35,856 nt of DNA from Lawsonella clevelandensis (GCF_003241315.1 NZ_QFOZ01000008.1:1-35856), one strand, 5' to 3'. Shown: positions 1-7,431, counted from the stretch's first letter. Notes: generated from the letters alone by a model not told the origin. Made by a program: numbers and translations.

Positions 1-594
1 TCTAACACTGTGCCGGTCTCTAACCCTGTGCCGGCTCCTAACGCTGTGACAACTGCTAATACGGTTCCGGCACCTAATAGTATGTCGGTTCCCAATGCTG
101 CACCGGGCTCCGCTCCTGTATATGGACATCCACAGAATAGTTACCCTCAGAATACTTACCCTGCGCAGCAGTATCCGCAGACACAAGCGGGATATGGAGC
201 GGGTCAAAACACGGCGTATGGTGCTCCGTACACTTCTCCAAATCCAGCAGGTCAGCCTATGCAGAACGGTGTAGGTTATAACGGTTTTCCTGACGGTGCG
301 CAGGCTGCCCCGAAGCCAAAAGAAAAGATGATCGCTGCCTTGCTTTCTTTCTTCCTGGGCGGTTTTGGAGCTGCGAATTTTTACATGGGGAAAAATAGCT
401 TCGGTTTTATAAAGCTAGGCATTTTATTACTGACGATCTTTTTGTCGTTCCTAACGATAGTGATACCGCCAATACTAATAATGGTCATACTGGCCGGCAC
501 GGCTCTCGGAATTTGGAATCTGGTCGAATTCATTATGATTCTGACGGGTAAAGATCCCTATCGGTGCGATGCTGATGGCGTTCCGCTGGTGTAA
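1..594 (+). CDS. TM2-domain membrane protein, 5' end cut by the window
   Basis: The frame is open from base 1 and the first in-frame start (GTG at 10) sits inside a repetitive region, so the true start probably lies upstream. The first ~100 visible residues are low complexity, rich in Pro, Asn, Ala, Tyr and Gln, with repeated V-P-A-P-N-like units. The last ~90 residues form a TM2 domain: a Lys-rich lead-in, a helix with the F-L-G-G-F-G-A motif, N-F-Y-M-G-K, then a second long hydrophobic segment and a short polar tail with D-P-Y. TM2 proteins are small two-helix membrane proteins of mostly unknown function; actinobacterial members often carry Pro/Gln-rich cytoplasmic N-termini. It precedes the str operon but is separated from it by a hairpin and a promoter, so it is probably transcribed independently. 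Confidence 0.8.
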   Translation, partial: SNTVPVSNPVPAPNAVTTANTVPAPNSMSVPNAAPGSAPVYGHPQNSYPQNTYPAQQYPQTQAGYGAGQNTAYGAPYTSPNPAGQPMQNGVGYNGFPDGAQAAPKPKEKMIAALLSFFLGGFGAANFYMGKNSFGFIKLGILLLTIFLSFLTIVIPPILIMVILAGTALGIWNLVEFIMILTGKDPYRCDADGVPLV

Positions 595-644
595 TAGAGA
601 GCGTCACGGGTTTGGTTTCCAGGCTTTTTGGCGTTAGCATAATT

Positions 645-671
645 AACCGTGCCCACATAAGTGGGCGGGTT
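645..671 (+). terminator. hairpin after the TM2 gene, likely terminator
   Basis: Six perfect pairs (651-656 with 661-666) around an ATAA loop, extended by an outer AACC/GGTT helix (645-648 with 668-671) across a small internal loop. There is no clear U-run, so efficient termination is uncertain. It lies 50 bases past the TM2 stop codon and upstream of the rpsL promoter candidate. Confidence 0.5.
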
Positions 672-731
672 ATTGTCCCAGGTAAGCCAGCGAGAGCGGC
701 TGACGCGGTCTTTCTTGCTCAAAATTAGGCT

Positions 732-760
732 TTGATCTGGACACTTTGCCCCATTAGCTT
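732..760 (+). promoter_or_regulatory. candidate promoter of the rpsL-rpsG operon
   Basis: TTGATC (732-737) and TAGCTT (755-760) are separated by 17 bases. The -10 fits the TAnnnT pattern of actinobacterial housekeeping promoters. Transcription would begin near 767, right at a strong hairpin (765-789), leaving a leader of about 75 bases before rpsL. Found by eye only. Confidence 0.45.
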
Positions 761-764
761 TTAT

Positions 765-789
765 GGCGTGTGGGGAGCCCCCAGACGCC
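765..789 (+). promoter_or_regulatory. hairpin at the predicted 5' end of the rpsL mRNA
   Basis: Bases 765-775 pair with 779-789 with one mismatch in 11 positions, closed by a three-base loop (AGC). It starts within a few bases of the predicted transcription start, so it may be a 5' stabilising stem; it has no U-tract and is unlikely to be a terminator. Confidence 0.45.
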
Positions 790-842
790 CTTCCCGTTGC
801 CACAAGGTACGGGTTAACTAACATATTGAGGAAATTCGGTCC

Positions 843-1214
843 ATGCCAACTATTCAGCAGCTGGTTCGCAAGGGCCGCCAGGATAAGACTGCAGTTACAA
901 AGACTGCAGCTTTGAAGGGCAGCCCGCAGCGCCGTGGTGTATGCACCCGTGTGTACACCACCACCCCTAAGAAGCCGAACTCGGCCCTTCGTAAGGTCGC
1001 ACGTGTGCGCCTGTCGTCCGGTATCGAGGTTTCTGCTTACATCCCCGGTGAAGGTCACAACCTCCAGGAGCACTCCATGGTGCTCGTCCGTGGCGGTCGT
1101 GTTAAGGACCTTCCTGGTGTCCGTTACAAGATTGTCCGTGGCGCTCTGGATACCCAGGGTGTGAAGGGCCGTAAGCAGGCTCGTTCTCGCTACGGTGCCA
1201 AGAAGGAGAAGTAA
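843..1214 (+). CDS. rpsL: 30S ribosomal protein S12
   Basis: S12 sits at the decoding centre of the small subunit and helps control tRNA selection accuracy. The 123-residue product has the normal length and carries the family signatures T-T-T-P-K-K-P-N-S-A-L-R-K and P-G-E-G-H-N-L-Q-E-H-S. The lysines of both loops that mutate to streptomycin resistance (around residues 43 and 88) are present, so the protein looks like the sensitive wild type. The ATG at 843 follows a GAGG site at 826-829. It is the first gene of the str cluster; rpsG starts two bases after its stop. Confidence 0.98.
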   Translation: MPTIQQLVRKGRQDKTAVTKTAALKGSPQRRGVCTRVYTTTPKKPNSALRKVARVRLSSGIEVSAYIPGEGHNLQEHSMVLVRGGRVKDLPGVRYKIVRGALDTQGVKGRKQARSRYGAKKEK

Positions 1215-1216
1215 AC

Positions 1217-1687
1217 ATGCCTCGTAAAGGTCCCGCACCCAAGCGGCCTCTCGTCAACGATCCTGTTTACGGTTCTCCGCTGGTTACCCAGCTTGTAAAT
1301 AAGGTTCTTATTGACGGTAAGAAGTCCACTGCCGAGAGCATTGTCTATGGTGCTCTGGAAATGTGCCGTGAGAAGACCGGCACTGATCCTGTTAACACTC
1401 TCAAGAAGGCTCTCGATAACGTTCGTCCTTCTCTTGAAGTTCGTTCCCGCCGCGTCGGTGGCGCTACCTACCAGGTTCCTGTTGAGGTCCGTCCTGGCCG
1501 TGCCACTACGCTTGCTTTGCGCTGGCTCGTCGCGTTTTCCCGGCAACGTCGCGAGAAGACGATGGCGGAGCGCCTCGCTAACGAACTGCTTGATGCCTCC
1601 AACGGTCTTGGCGCATCTGTGAAGCGTCGCGAAGACACTCACAAGATGGCAGAAGCCAACAAGGCTTTCGCGCACTATCGCTGGTGA
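1217..1687 (+). CDS. rpsG: 30S ribosomal protein S7
   Basis: S7 nucleates assembly of the 30S head and contacts mRNA and E-site tRNA. The 156-residue protein starts M-P-R-K-G-P-A-P-K-R and contains the conserved R-R-V-G-G-A-T-Y-Q-V-P-V-E-V region and the C-terminal H-Y-R-W end, all typical of actinobacterial S7. Its ribosome-binding site (AAGGAG) lies inside the end of rpsL, indicating close translational linkage. In E. coli S7 is the autoregulator of the str operon; nothing here proves the same. Confidence 0.98.
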   Translation: MPRKGPAPKRPLVNDPVYGSPLVTQLVNKVLIDGKKSTAESIVYGALEMCREKTGTDPVNTLKKALDNVRPSLEVRSRRVGGATYQVPVEVRPGRATTLALRWLVAFSRQRREKTMAERLANELLDASNGLGASVKRREDTHKMAEANKAFAHYRW

Positions 1688-1712
1688 CGTCGGGGCTGCG
1701 CACCACTACACT
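1684..1712 (+). promoter_or_regulatory. candidate fusA promoter overlapping the rpsG stop
   Basis: GTGACG (1684-1689) and TACACT (1707-1712) are spaced 17 bases apart. The same TACACT hexamer occurs in the candidate tuf promoter. The region 1696-1725 could also form a 9-bp stem (1696-1704 with 1717-1725) with a 12-base loop that contains the -10. fusA would then have its own start site in addition to read-through from rpsL-rpsG. Confidence 0.35.
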
Positions 1713-1796
1713 AGAGGGTGTGCAGTCCAGAACGTTGCGCTTTAGCTACGTTCATAAACTGACCTATGTCAAAAGAGGATCCTTATGGATCCATGA

Positions 1797-1813
1797 TCGA
1801 ACGGAGAGTTCGA
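1797..1813 (+). promoter_or_regulatory. fusA ribosome-binding site displayed in a hairpin loop
   Basis: Bases 1797-1802 are the exact reverse complement of 1808-1813, and the five-base loop between them is GGAGA, the Shine-Dalgarno core for the fusA GTG at 1815. A second small dyad built from two GGATCC palindromes (1777-1792) lies just upstream. The arrangement could expose or occlude the site. Confidence 0.5.
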
Positions 1814-1814
1814 A

Positions 1815-3923
1815 GTGGCACTTGAAGTGCTTAAGGACCTGAGCAAGGTTCGCAATATCGGCATTATGGCTCACATCGATGCTGGTAAAACCACTGCTAC
1901 TGAGCGCATCCTGTTCTACACCGGTATTAACTACAAGATCGGTGAGACTCACGATGGCGCTTCCACCATGGACTGGATGGAGCAGGAGAAGGAACGCGGT
2001 ATTACCATTACCTCCGCGGCTACCACCTGCTACTGGAAGGGCCACCAACTCAACATTATCGACACCCCCGGCCACGTGGACTTCACCGTTGAGGTGGAGC
2101 GTTCCCTCCGTGTTCTCGACGGTGCTGTAGCCGTCTTCGACGGCAAGGAAGGTGTCGAGCCGCAGTCTGAACAAGTTTGGCGTCAGGCTTCTAAGTACGA
2201 CGTCCCCCGTATTTGCTTCATCAACAAGATGGACAAGATGGGCGCCGACTTCTACTACTCGGTAAAGACTATTGAAGATCGTCTCGGTGCTAAGCCGCTA
2301 GTTCTGCAGCTCCCGATTGGTGCAGAAGACTCCTTCGATGGTGTTGTCGATCTTCTTACCATGAAGGCCTTGATGTGGCCGGGTAAGGTTGAGCCTGGTC
2401 AAGAGACCATCATTGAAGAGATCCCCGCGGATCTTGCCGATCGTGCCGCTGAATATCATGAGAAGCTCATTGAGACCGTTGCTGAGTTCGATGAAGCACT
2501 CATGGAGAAGTACTTCGCCGGCGAAGAACTCACTATTGATGAAATCAAGGGCGCTATCCGCAAGCTCACTGTGAACTCGGAAGCTTACCCCGTCATCTGC
2601 GGTACTGCCTTCAAGAACAAGGGTGTTCAGCCTCTTCTTGATGCCATCGCCGATTACCTGCCGAGCCCGCTTGACGTTCCGAACATCGTTGGACATGACG
2701 TCAACGATGAATCCATCGAAATCGATCGCAAGCCTTCCCTCGATGAGCCATTCTCCGCACTTGCCTTTAAGGTTGCTGCTCACCCGTTCTTCGGCAAGCT
2801 CACCTACGTGCGTGTGTACTCCGGCCATGTCAAGTCCGGTGACACCATCTACAACTCCACCAAGGAGAAGAAAGAGCGTGTCGGCAAACTCTTCCAGATG
2901 CACTCCAATAAGGAGAATCCGGTAGACGAGGCTTTTGCTGGCCACATCTATGCTTTTATCGGTCTGAAGGAAACCACCACCGGTGACACCCTGTGTGATC
3001 CCAACAACCAGGTTGTTCTTGAATCCATGACTTTCCCGGATCCGGTTATCCAGGTTGCTATTGAGCCTAAGACCAAGTCTGACCAGGAGAAGCTGGGTGT
3101 CGCCATCCAGAAACTCGCGGAAGAAGACCCCACCTTCACTGTCCAGAATGATGAGCAAACCGGCCAGACCGTTATCGGTGGTATGGGCGAGCTCCACTTG
3201 GACGTGCTGGTTGACCGTATGCGTCGCGAGTTCAAGGTTGAAGCTAACGTTGGTAAGCCGCAGGTTGCCTACCGCGAAACTATTCGCAAGGTAGTCGATA
3301 AGTACGAGTACACGCACAAGAAGCAGACCGGTGGTTCTGGTCAGTTCGCACGCGTTATTATTCGTCTTTCCCCGCTCACCGAAATTGGTGAGGACGAAGA
3401 ACACTACAAGTTCATTAACTCCGTTACCGGCGGTCGCATCCCGAAGGAATACATCCCGTCTGTTGACGCAGGTGTCCAGGATGCTATGCAGTACGGTGTT
3501 CTCGCAGGCTTCCCACTTGTCGATATTGAGTGCGAGCTCCTTGACGGTGCCTACCACGAAGTTGACTCTTCGGAAATGGCCTTCAAGGTTGCCGGCTCTA
3601 TGGCATTGAAGGAAGCTGCCAAGAAAGCTTCACCGGTCCTCCTCGAACCCATTATGGCTGTGGAGGTCGTCACCCCTGAGGAGTACATGGGCGATGTAAT
3701 CGGTGACCTTAACTCCCGTCGTGGCCAGGTTAAGGCCATGGAAGAGCGCAGTGGCGCACGTGTGGTGAAAGCCGATGTGCCGCTGTCTGAGATGTTCGGC
3801 TATGTTGGAGACCTCCGGTCGAAGACCCAGGGCCGAGCCAACTACACGATGGTCTTCGGATCCTACGCTGAGGTTCCTCAGAACGTAGCGAAGGAGATCA
3901 TTGCGAAGGCTAACGGAGAATAA
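1815..3923 (+). CDS. fusA: elongation factor G
   Basis: EF-G is the translocase GTPase: it moves tRNAs and mRNA after peptide transfer and helps recycle ribosomes. The 702-residue protein has the complete G domain: P-loop A-H-I-D-A-G-K-T (19-26), switch R-G-I-T-I-T (61-66), D-T-P-G-H (83-87) and N-K-M-D (137-140), followed by domains II to V with typical actinobacterial sequence to the C-terminus. The start is GTG at 1815 with GGAG about eight bases upstream, giving the M-A-L-E-V-L-K-D-L start. It is separated from rpsG by 127 bases that hold a candidate promoter. No truncation is seen. Confidence 0.98.
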   Translation: MALEVLKDLSKVRNIGIMAHIDAGKTTATERILFYTGINYKIGETHDGASTMDWMEQEKERGITITSAATTCYWKGHQLNIIDTPGHVDFTVEVERSLRVLDGAVAVFDGKEGVEPQSEQVWRQASKYDVPRICFINKMDKMGADFYYSVKTIEDRLGAKPLVLQLPIGAEDSFDGVVDLLTMKALMWPGKVEPGQETIIEEIPADLADRAAEYHEKLIETVAEFDEALMEKYFAGEELTIDEIKGAIRKLTVNSEAYPVICGTAFKNKGVQPLLDAIADYLPSPLDVPNIVGHDVNDESIEIDRKPSLDEPFSALAFKVAAHPFFGKLTYVRVYSGHVKSGDTIYNSTKEKKERVGKLFQMHSNKENPVDEAFAGHIYAFIGLKETTTGDTLCDPNNQVVLESMTFPDPVIQVAIEPKTKSDQEKLGVAIQKLAEEDPTFTVQNDEQTGQTVIGGMGELHLDVLVDRMRREFKVEANVGKPQVAYRETIRKVVDKYEYTHKKQTGGSGQFARVIIRLSPLTEIGEDEEHYKFINSVTGGRIPKEYIPSVDAGVQDAMQYGVLAGFPLVDIECELLDGAYHEVDSSEMAFKVAGSMALKEAAKKASPVLLEPIMAVEVVTPEEYMGDVIGDLNSRRGQVKAMEERSGARVVKADVPLSEMFGYVGDLRSKTQGRANYTMVFGSYAEVPQNVAKEIIAKANGE

Positions 3924-3976
3924 ATTCTTCGTGGCCCTGACCCCGCCGAGAGTCTAGGTAATAGGAAACTGATAAC

Positions 3977-4006
3977 TAGGCAATTGGCGGAAATGACAGC
4001 TACACT
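3977..4006 (+). promoter_or_regulatory. candidate tuf promoter
   Basis: TAGGCA (3977-3982) and TACACT (4001-4006) are separated by 18 bases, with transcription expected near 4013 and a leader of about 80 bases. The -10 is identical to that of the candidate fusA promoter. A separate tuf promoter would explain the 171-base gap between fusA and tuf. Confidence 0.4.
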
Positions 4007-4044
4007 AACCAGGTAGCATCTGACCAAAGATCTGAACCAAATAA

Positions 4045-4086
4045 GAATTGTTGGCGAGTGTTAACAATTCATGATCGTCCAGGAGG
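4045..4086 (+). promoter_or_regulatory. tuf leader hairpin and ribosome-binding site
   Basis: Bases 4045-4052 pair perfectly with 4063-4070 around a ten-base loop. Ten bases further on is a full AGGAGG (4081-4086), eight bases before GTG at 4095. This site, rather than the in-frame ATG at 4071 that lacks one, sets the tuf start. Confidence 0.6.
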
Positions 4087-4094
4087 ACAACAAA

Positions 4095-5282
4095 GTGGCG
4101 AAGGCTAAGTTCGAGCGGACCAAACCGCACGTAAACATTGGCACCATCGGTCACGTCGACCATGGTAAGACCACCCTGACCGCAGCTATCACCAAGGTGC
4201 TGTCGGAGGAATATCCCGATCTCAACGATTCCTTCGCGTTCGACGAGATCGATAAGGCCCCTGAAGAAAAGGCCCGTGGTATTACCATTAACATCTCCCA
4301 CGTGGAGTACCAGACCAAGAAGCGTCACTACGCTCACGTTGACGCCCCTGGCCACGCTGACTACATCAAGAACATGATCACTGGTGCAGCTCAGATGGAC
4401 GGCGCTATCCTCGTGGTTGCCGCCACTGATGGCCCCATGCCGCAGACCCGTGAGCACGTGCTCCTCGCTCGCCAGGTGGGCGTTCCCTACATCGTCGTTG
4501 CTCTGAACAAGTGCGACATGGTTGACGATGAGGAAATCCTCGAACTCGTTGAGATGGAAGTTCGCGAACTGCTCGCTTCCCAGGACTACGACGAGGACGC
4601 CCCGATCGTTCACGTTTCTGCTTACCAGGCTCTGCAGGGCGACGAGAAGTGGAAGAAGTCCATTCTCGAGCTCATGGATGCTGTTGACGAAGCTATCCCG
4701 GATCCCGTCCGTGAAACCGATAAGCCCTTCCTTATGCCTATCGAGGACGTCTTCACCATTACTGGTCGTGGCACCGTTGTTACCGGCCGTATTGAGCGTG
4801 GCATCATCCACCTCAACGAAGATGTTGAGCTGATTGGTATCCGCGACAAGGCCACCACCACCGTTACCGGCATCGAAATGTTCCGCAAGATGCTCGATGA
4901 CGGCGAAGCTGGCGACAACGTCGGTCTTCTCCTCCGTGGTGTTAAGCGCGAAGATGTTGAGCGTGGCCAGTGTGTGTGCGCTCCTGGTGCTTACACTCCT
5001 CACACCAACTTCGAGGGTTCTGTTTACGTCCTGTCCAAGGACGAAGGCGGCCGCCACACCCCGTTCTTCAACGACTACCGTCCGCAGTTCTACTTCCGTA
5101 CCACGGACGTAACTGGTGTTGTTAAGCTCGCTGAGGGCACCGAAATGGTTATGCCTGGCGACAACTGCGACATGACCGTCGAGCTCATTCAGCCCGTCGC
5201 CATGGATGAAGGCCTCCGCTTCGCTATCCGCGAAGGTGGCCGCACCGTTGGCGCCGGTCGTGTTACCAAGATCATCAAGTAA
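4095..5282 (+). CDS. tuf: elongation factor Tu
   Basis: EF-Tu delivers aminoacyl-tRNA to the ribosomal A site as a GTP complex. From GTG at 4095 the protein is 395 residues and begins A-K-A-K-F-E-R-T-K-P-H-V-N-I-G after the initiator, exactly the family start; an upstream in-frame ATG at 4071 would add eight non-conserved residues. Motifs: G-H-V-D-H-G-K-T (19-26), R-G-I-T-I-N (61-66), D-A-P-G-H (83-87), N-K-C-D (138-141), then beta-barrel domains 2 and 3 ending T-K-I-I-K. The usual S-A-L-K-A-L element reads S-A-Y-Q-A-L here, a small deviation. A very strong terminator follows. Confidence 0.98.
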   Translation: MAKAKFERTKPHVNIGTIGHVDHGKTTLTAAITKVLSEEYPDLNDSFAFDEIDKAPEEKARGITINISHVEYQTKKRHYAHVDAPGHADYIKNMITGAAQMDGAILVVAATDGPMPQTREHVLLARQVGVPYIVVALNKCDMVDDEEILELVEMEVRELLASQDYDEDAPIVHVSAYQALQGDEKWKKSILELMDAVDEAIPDPVRETDKPFLMPIEDVFTITGRGTVVTGRIERGIIHLNEDVELIGIRDKATTTVTGIEMFRKMLDDGEAGDNVGLLLRGVKREDVERGQCVCAPGAYTPHTNFEGSVYVLSKDEGGRHTPFFNDYRPQFYFRTTDVTGVVKLAEGTEMVMPGDNCDMTVELIQPVAMDEGLRFAIREGGRTVGAGRVTKIIK

Positions 5283-5333
5283 GGTGACCTTTCCCCAATA
5301 AGGGGTAACAGCACACCTGAGTGCTCAAGCTCT

Positions 5334-5384
5334 TAATGGCCCGCTTCACATCATGTGAAGCGGGCCATTAGTTATTTTGTTTTA
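5334..5384 (+). terminator. intrinsic terminator of the str cluster
   Basis: A perfect 17-bp stem (5334-5350 with 5354-5370) closes a three-base loop and is followed by a T-rich tail (GTTATTTTGTTTTA). It lies 50 bases after tuf and also separates it from the convergent Asp23-cluster transcript. Confidence 0.92.
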
Positions 5385-5398
5385 TCTCTTTTATTTTG

Positions 5399-5454
5399 TT
5401 TTCTTAGCGCATGGCATGCATGGTCATTTTCTTAGTGCACGACATGCACTGCTG
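5399..5454. repeat. imperfect 28-bp direct repeat
   Basis: Copies at 5399-5426 and 5427-5454 are adjacent and match at 20 of 28 positions, including a shared TTTTCTTAG start and a CATGCA core. They lie in the convergent spacer just past the tuf terminator and directly before another tandem repeat. Confidence 0.6.
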
Positions 5455-5457
5455 TTT

Positions 5458-5532
5458 TTCTGTAGACAAGTGTCCTATAGGCAGTGTTCTGTAGACACGG
5501 TGTTCTATAGGCATGGTGTGCTATAAACCGTG
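5458..5532. repeat. five degenerate ~15-bp tandem units
   Basis: Units at 5458-5472, 5473-5486, 5487-5502, 5503-5518 and 5519-5532 share a consensus close to TTCTRTAGRCANGGTG, with lengths of 14-16 bases. There are no spacers, so this is a minisatellite-like array and not a CRISPR. It ends seven bases before the stop of the last gene of the minus-strand cluster. No function is evident. Confidence 0.65.
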
Positions 5533-5538
5533 GGAAAG

Positions 5539-6228
5539 CTAGGCTTCTTTCCCCTCTCTTGTGGAGCTGCTGTCGTTTTGCTGGGGGAGAGCATTGCCGT
5601 CTTTTTCGATATCGGAGTAGGGAATTTCTTGTACTCCTCGGTACCGAGCAGACGATGTTGTTCCATCGGGGCGACGTACTTTATCCAAACGCAGGAAAAT
5701 GCGGCTTGTGGGACCGCAGTATGCGACGGCAACAGGCACATCAGCTGATACTTGTTCAGCTGTTTTAATCAGTGTCGTCAGCGGCACGTCAGCTGGTGCT
5801 TGTACGTCAATGTCTAGTGTATCGACGCCATGGTCGCGAACGGCGTGTGCGGATGCAGTACGAATAATTGGTTTAGTCTCCAGGTCACGCGCTATAGCTC
5901 TACCTACATCAGAAAGTTCTATATGAATGGCTCCCCCGGGTTGGTCTCCATCAATAATGAGGGTGTCTACAGTGCGTCGCTTGGATAGCTGAACGATACT
6001 GTTAAGGCACAACAGTATGATGATGAGAGCAGTAACGACGAGGGTGGTAAACCACCAACTGGTGTTGTCGGCGTCATTGAGTTGGCTCTTGGGCCAGCTA
6101 TCGTTGAGCCAGCTGGCGAGGGGGTCCACGCCGGCATACCAGAGGATACACACTATGCCGAGGGCGGTTAAAACGAGGCCGACAAGGAAAGTGATAATAC
6201 GGACGTAGATTTCAGCTCCCCGGGTCAT
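5539..6228 (-). CDS. AmaP-like membrane anchor of the Asp23 cluster
   Basis: The 229-residue product has two predicted transmembrane helices near its N-terminus (roughly residues 8-32 and 58-83) and a soluble C-terminal part. This is the layout of AmaP, the alkaline-shock membrane anchor that in Staphylococcus aureus tethers Asp23 to the membrane. The C-terminal tail is rich in Asp, Ser and Arg. Its start overlaps the stop of the preceding gene by four bases, implying translational coupling as the last gene of the cluster. The assignment rests on topology and neighbourhood; the actinobacterial protein may not do the same job. Confidence 0.65.
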   Translation of the reverse strand: MTRGAEIYVRIITFLVGLVLTALGIVCILWYAGVDPLASWLNDSWPKSQLNDADNTSWWFTTLVVTALIIILLCLNSIVQLSKRRTVDTLIIDGDQPGGAIHIELSDVGRAIARDLETKPIIRTASAHAVRDHGVDTLDIDVQAPADVPLTTLIKTAEQVSADVPVAVAYCGPTSRIFLRLDKVRRPDGTTSSARYRGVQEIPYSDIEKDGNALPQQNDSSSTREGKEA

Positions 6229-6794
6229 GCGTGCTGACCTCCCTTTTTAACAGGGCGAATGGTGAGTTCCAGCGGATGGTTCACGTATTCCAATTGTGCA
6301 TTTACAGCTTGTCGTACGCGTTCCACAACATCATCGGGTGTGGGGCCGGCGGTGTAGATGGACACGGTAACTTTTTTGTTGCTAGCGACTGTGCTGGCGC
6401 GGGTAACTCCGTATACTTCTTGTGCGGTGTGGGTGCATAGTCTGCAAACGTCGGTGGGGCGCATCCAGACTGCGGCAGAACTGTGGATGGGGAAGTAGCG
6501 CACGGCGGCTGGCATACAGGCACCGATGAGCGTGATAACTCCAACTAGCACAAGAATAATTCCAGCGGGAAGAACCCACGTGCCGTAGTGCATATCTCCA
6601 ATGGCTGATGAGACTGTCCCTAGCCATGATGGACCGCCGATATGGCCTTTTGCGACTATTGCGTCGTGGATAGCAATACCTGCCACAACAAGGAATAGGA
6701 CGGTAAGAAACCAGACGAATCCAGCGGAACCAGGTCGAGCTTTGGGAGGACGTGGTTGTTTAGTGAGATCGTGGTCAATTGGCTGGGTCATCAT
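6225..6794 (-). CDS. two-helix membrane protein of the Asp23 cluster (DUF6286-like)
   Basis: The product has a basic, Pro-rich N-terminus, then two strong hydrophobic segments separated by a ~30-residue loop (about residues 26-45 and 74-93), then a soluble domain with a V-x-I-x-T-A-G-P-T-P pattern and a predicted alpha/beta region. Similar proteins, annotated DUF6286, recur beside Asp23 and AmaP genes in Actinobacteria. I chose the tandem ATG at 6794/6791 because GGAAG lies seven bases upstream; a longer frame to 6827 has no such site. It overlaps the upstream Asp23 gene by about 20 bases and the AmaP-like gene by four. Molecular function is unknown. Confidence 0.65.
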   Translation of the reverse strand: MMTQPIDHDLTKQPRPPKARPGSAGFVWFLTVLFLVVAGIAIHDAIVAKGHIGGPSWLGTVSSAIGDMHYGTWVLPAGIILVLVGVITLIGACMPAAVRYFPIHSSAAVWMRPTDVCRLCTHTAQEVYGVTRASTVASNKKVTVSIYTAGPTPDDVVERVRQAVNAQLEYVNHPLELTIRPVKKGGQHA

Positions 6795-7242
6795 TGTCTT
6801 CTTCCTGTTCGTCGCAGGGGGCAACAACGTGTTTTACGTGTGGAGAACTATCTAAATCTGCAAGGTCTGCAAGAGTGATACGGGGTGATCGAGAGGTGGA
6901 TCCTGCAGCGGGCTCGGTAGTGATGGTGTCTACGAATACGGAGACTTCCGTCACTTGTGCATCCATGTAGGCCTCTAGATGGGATCGCACTACTTCGCGT
7001 ACGCTTCGAGCTACTTGTGCTACGGGGGCAGGCCAGCTTACTGCAATGTGTACTTCAGCAGCGATATATGGACCGTCGGTGGTGATATCGGCTTGCGGAA
7101 GAGTTTTGCCCAGTACACTTCGTACTCCTGCTGCTTTTTCAACGCATCCGGGAACAGTGAGGGCTGCTTGGCGAATAATTTGGTTAGTGACGGATTGCTC
7201 GATGCGGAGAGATCCTGTCGCTATTGATGAGGGGGAGTCCAT
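6775..7242 (-). CDS. Asp23/Gls24 family envelope stress protein
   Basis: The 155-residue protein shows the Asp23 pattern: an I-R-Q-A-A-L-x-x-x-G-C-x-x-K-A-A-G segment, a beta strand of the A-E-V-H-I-A-V type and an amphipathic V-A-R-S-V-R-E-V-V region followed by V-T-E-V-S-V-F-V-D. Residues after ~115 are an acidic, Thr/Ser-rich tail. Asp23 proteins are small cytosolic proteins held at the membrane by AmaP in Firmicutes and linked to cell-envelope stress; their biochemical activity is not established. The start abuts the stop of the small membrane gene upstream with no gap. Confidence 0.8.
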   Translation of the reverse strand: MDSPSSIATGSLRIEQSVTNQIIRQAALTVPGCVEKAAGVRSVLGKTLPQADITTDGPYIAAEVHIAVSWPAPVAQVARSVREVVRSHLEAYMDAQVTEVSVFVDTITTEPAAGSTSRSPRITLADLADLDSSPHVKHVVAPCDEQEEDNDDPAN

Positions 7243-7422
7243 TTATCCACGCCCACGGTTGGTAAACATGGCCCGTACGTCGATCTTGCCTTCTATTTGG
7301 GCGCCGATAAGGCCTCCTATGGCCCCTAGGAGGATAGCGACGAGGAAGAAGGGGAATCCTCCAGTTGTCCAGGCCAGGGTAAGGAGTATGCCGACGATGA
7401 CACCATACAAGGTTATTGACAT
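7243..7422 (-). CDS. 59-residue membrane protein (DUF2273-like)
   Basis: A short frame starting ATG at 7422 behind a clear AGGAG (7428-7432). The product is almost wholly hydrophobic for its first 40 residues (two helices joined by a T-T-G-G-F-P turn), with a G-A-I-G-G-L-I-G-A glycine-rich second helix and a basic tail. Small membrane proteins of this kind (DUF2273) accompany Asp23 genes in many Gram-positive bacteria. The spacing is ten bases to the gene before it and zero to the Asp23 gene after it, strong evidence that it is translated. Its role is unknown, possibly a membrane partner of Asp23. Confidence 0.75.
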   Translation of the reverse strand: MSITLYGVIVGILLTLAWTTGGFPFFLVAILLGAIGGLIGAQIEGKIDVRAMFTNRGRG

Positions 7423-7431
7423 GGATTTCTC

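Noticed and set aside
1190..1675. 161-residue minus-strand frame across rpsG
   Set aside because: Shadow of the S7 coding frame; no start context or domain.
2298..3557. 419-residue open frame on the minus strand inside fusA
   Set aside because: It is antisense to conserved EF-G codons; strong codon bias on the plus strand leaves long open frames opposite. The product has no recognisable domain and no upstream ribosome-binding site.
4071..4094. Upstream ATG as the tuf start
   Set aside because: The AGGAGG site lies downstream of this ATG and points to GTG 4095; the added eight residues are absent from the family.
4005..5057. 350-residue minus-strand frame across tuf
   Set aside because: Same codon-bias shadow effect as in fusA; the translation is low-similarity Val/Leu/Asp-rich sequence without motifs.
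5458..5532. CRISPR-like repetition
   Set aside because: Units are degenerate, 14-16 bases and without spacers, and no cas gene is present.
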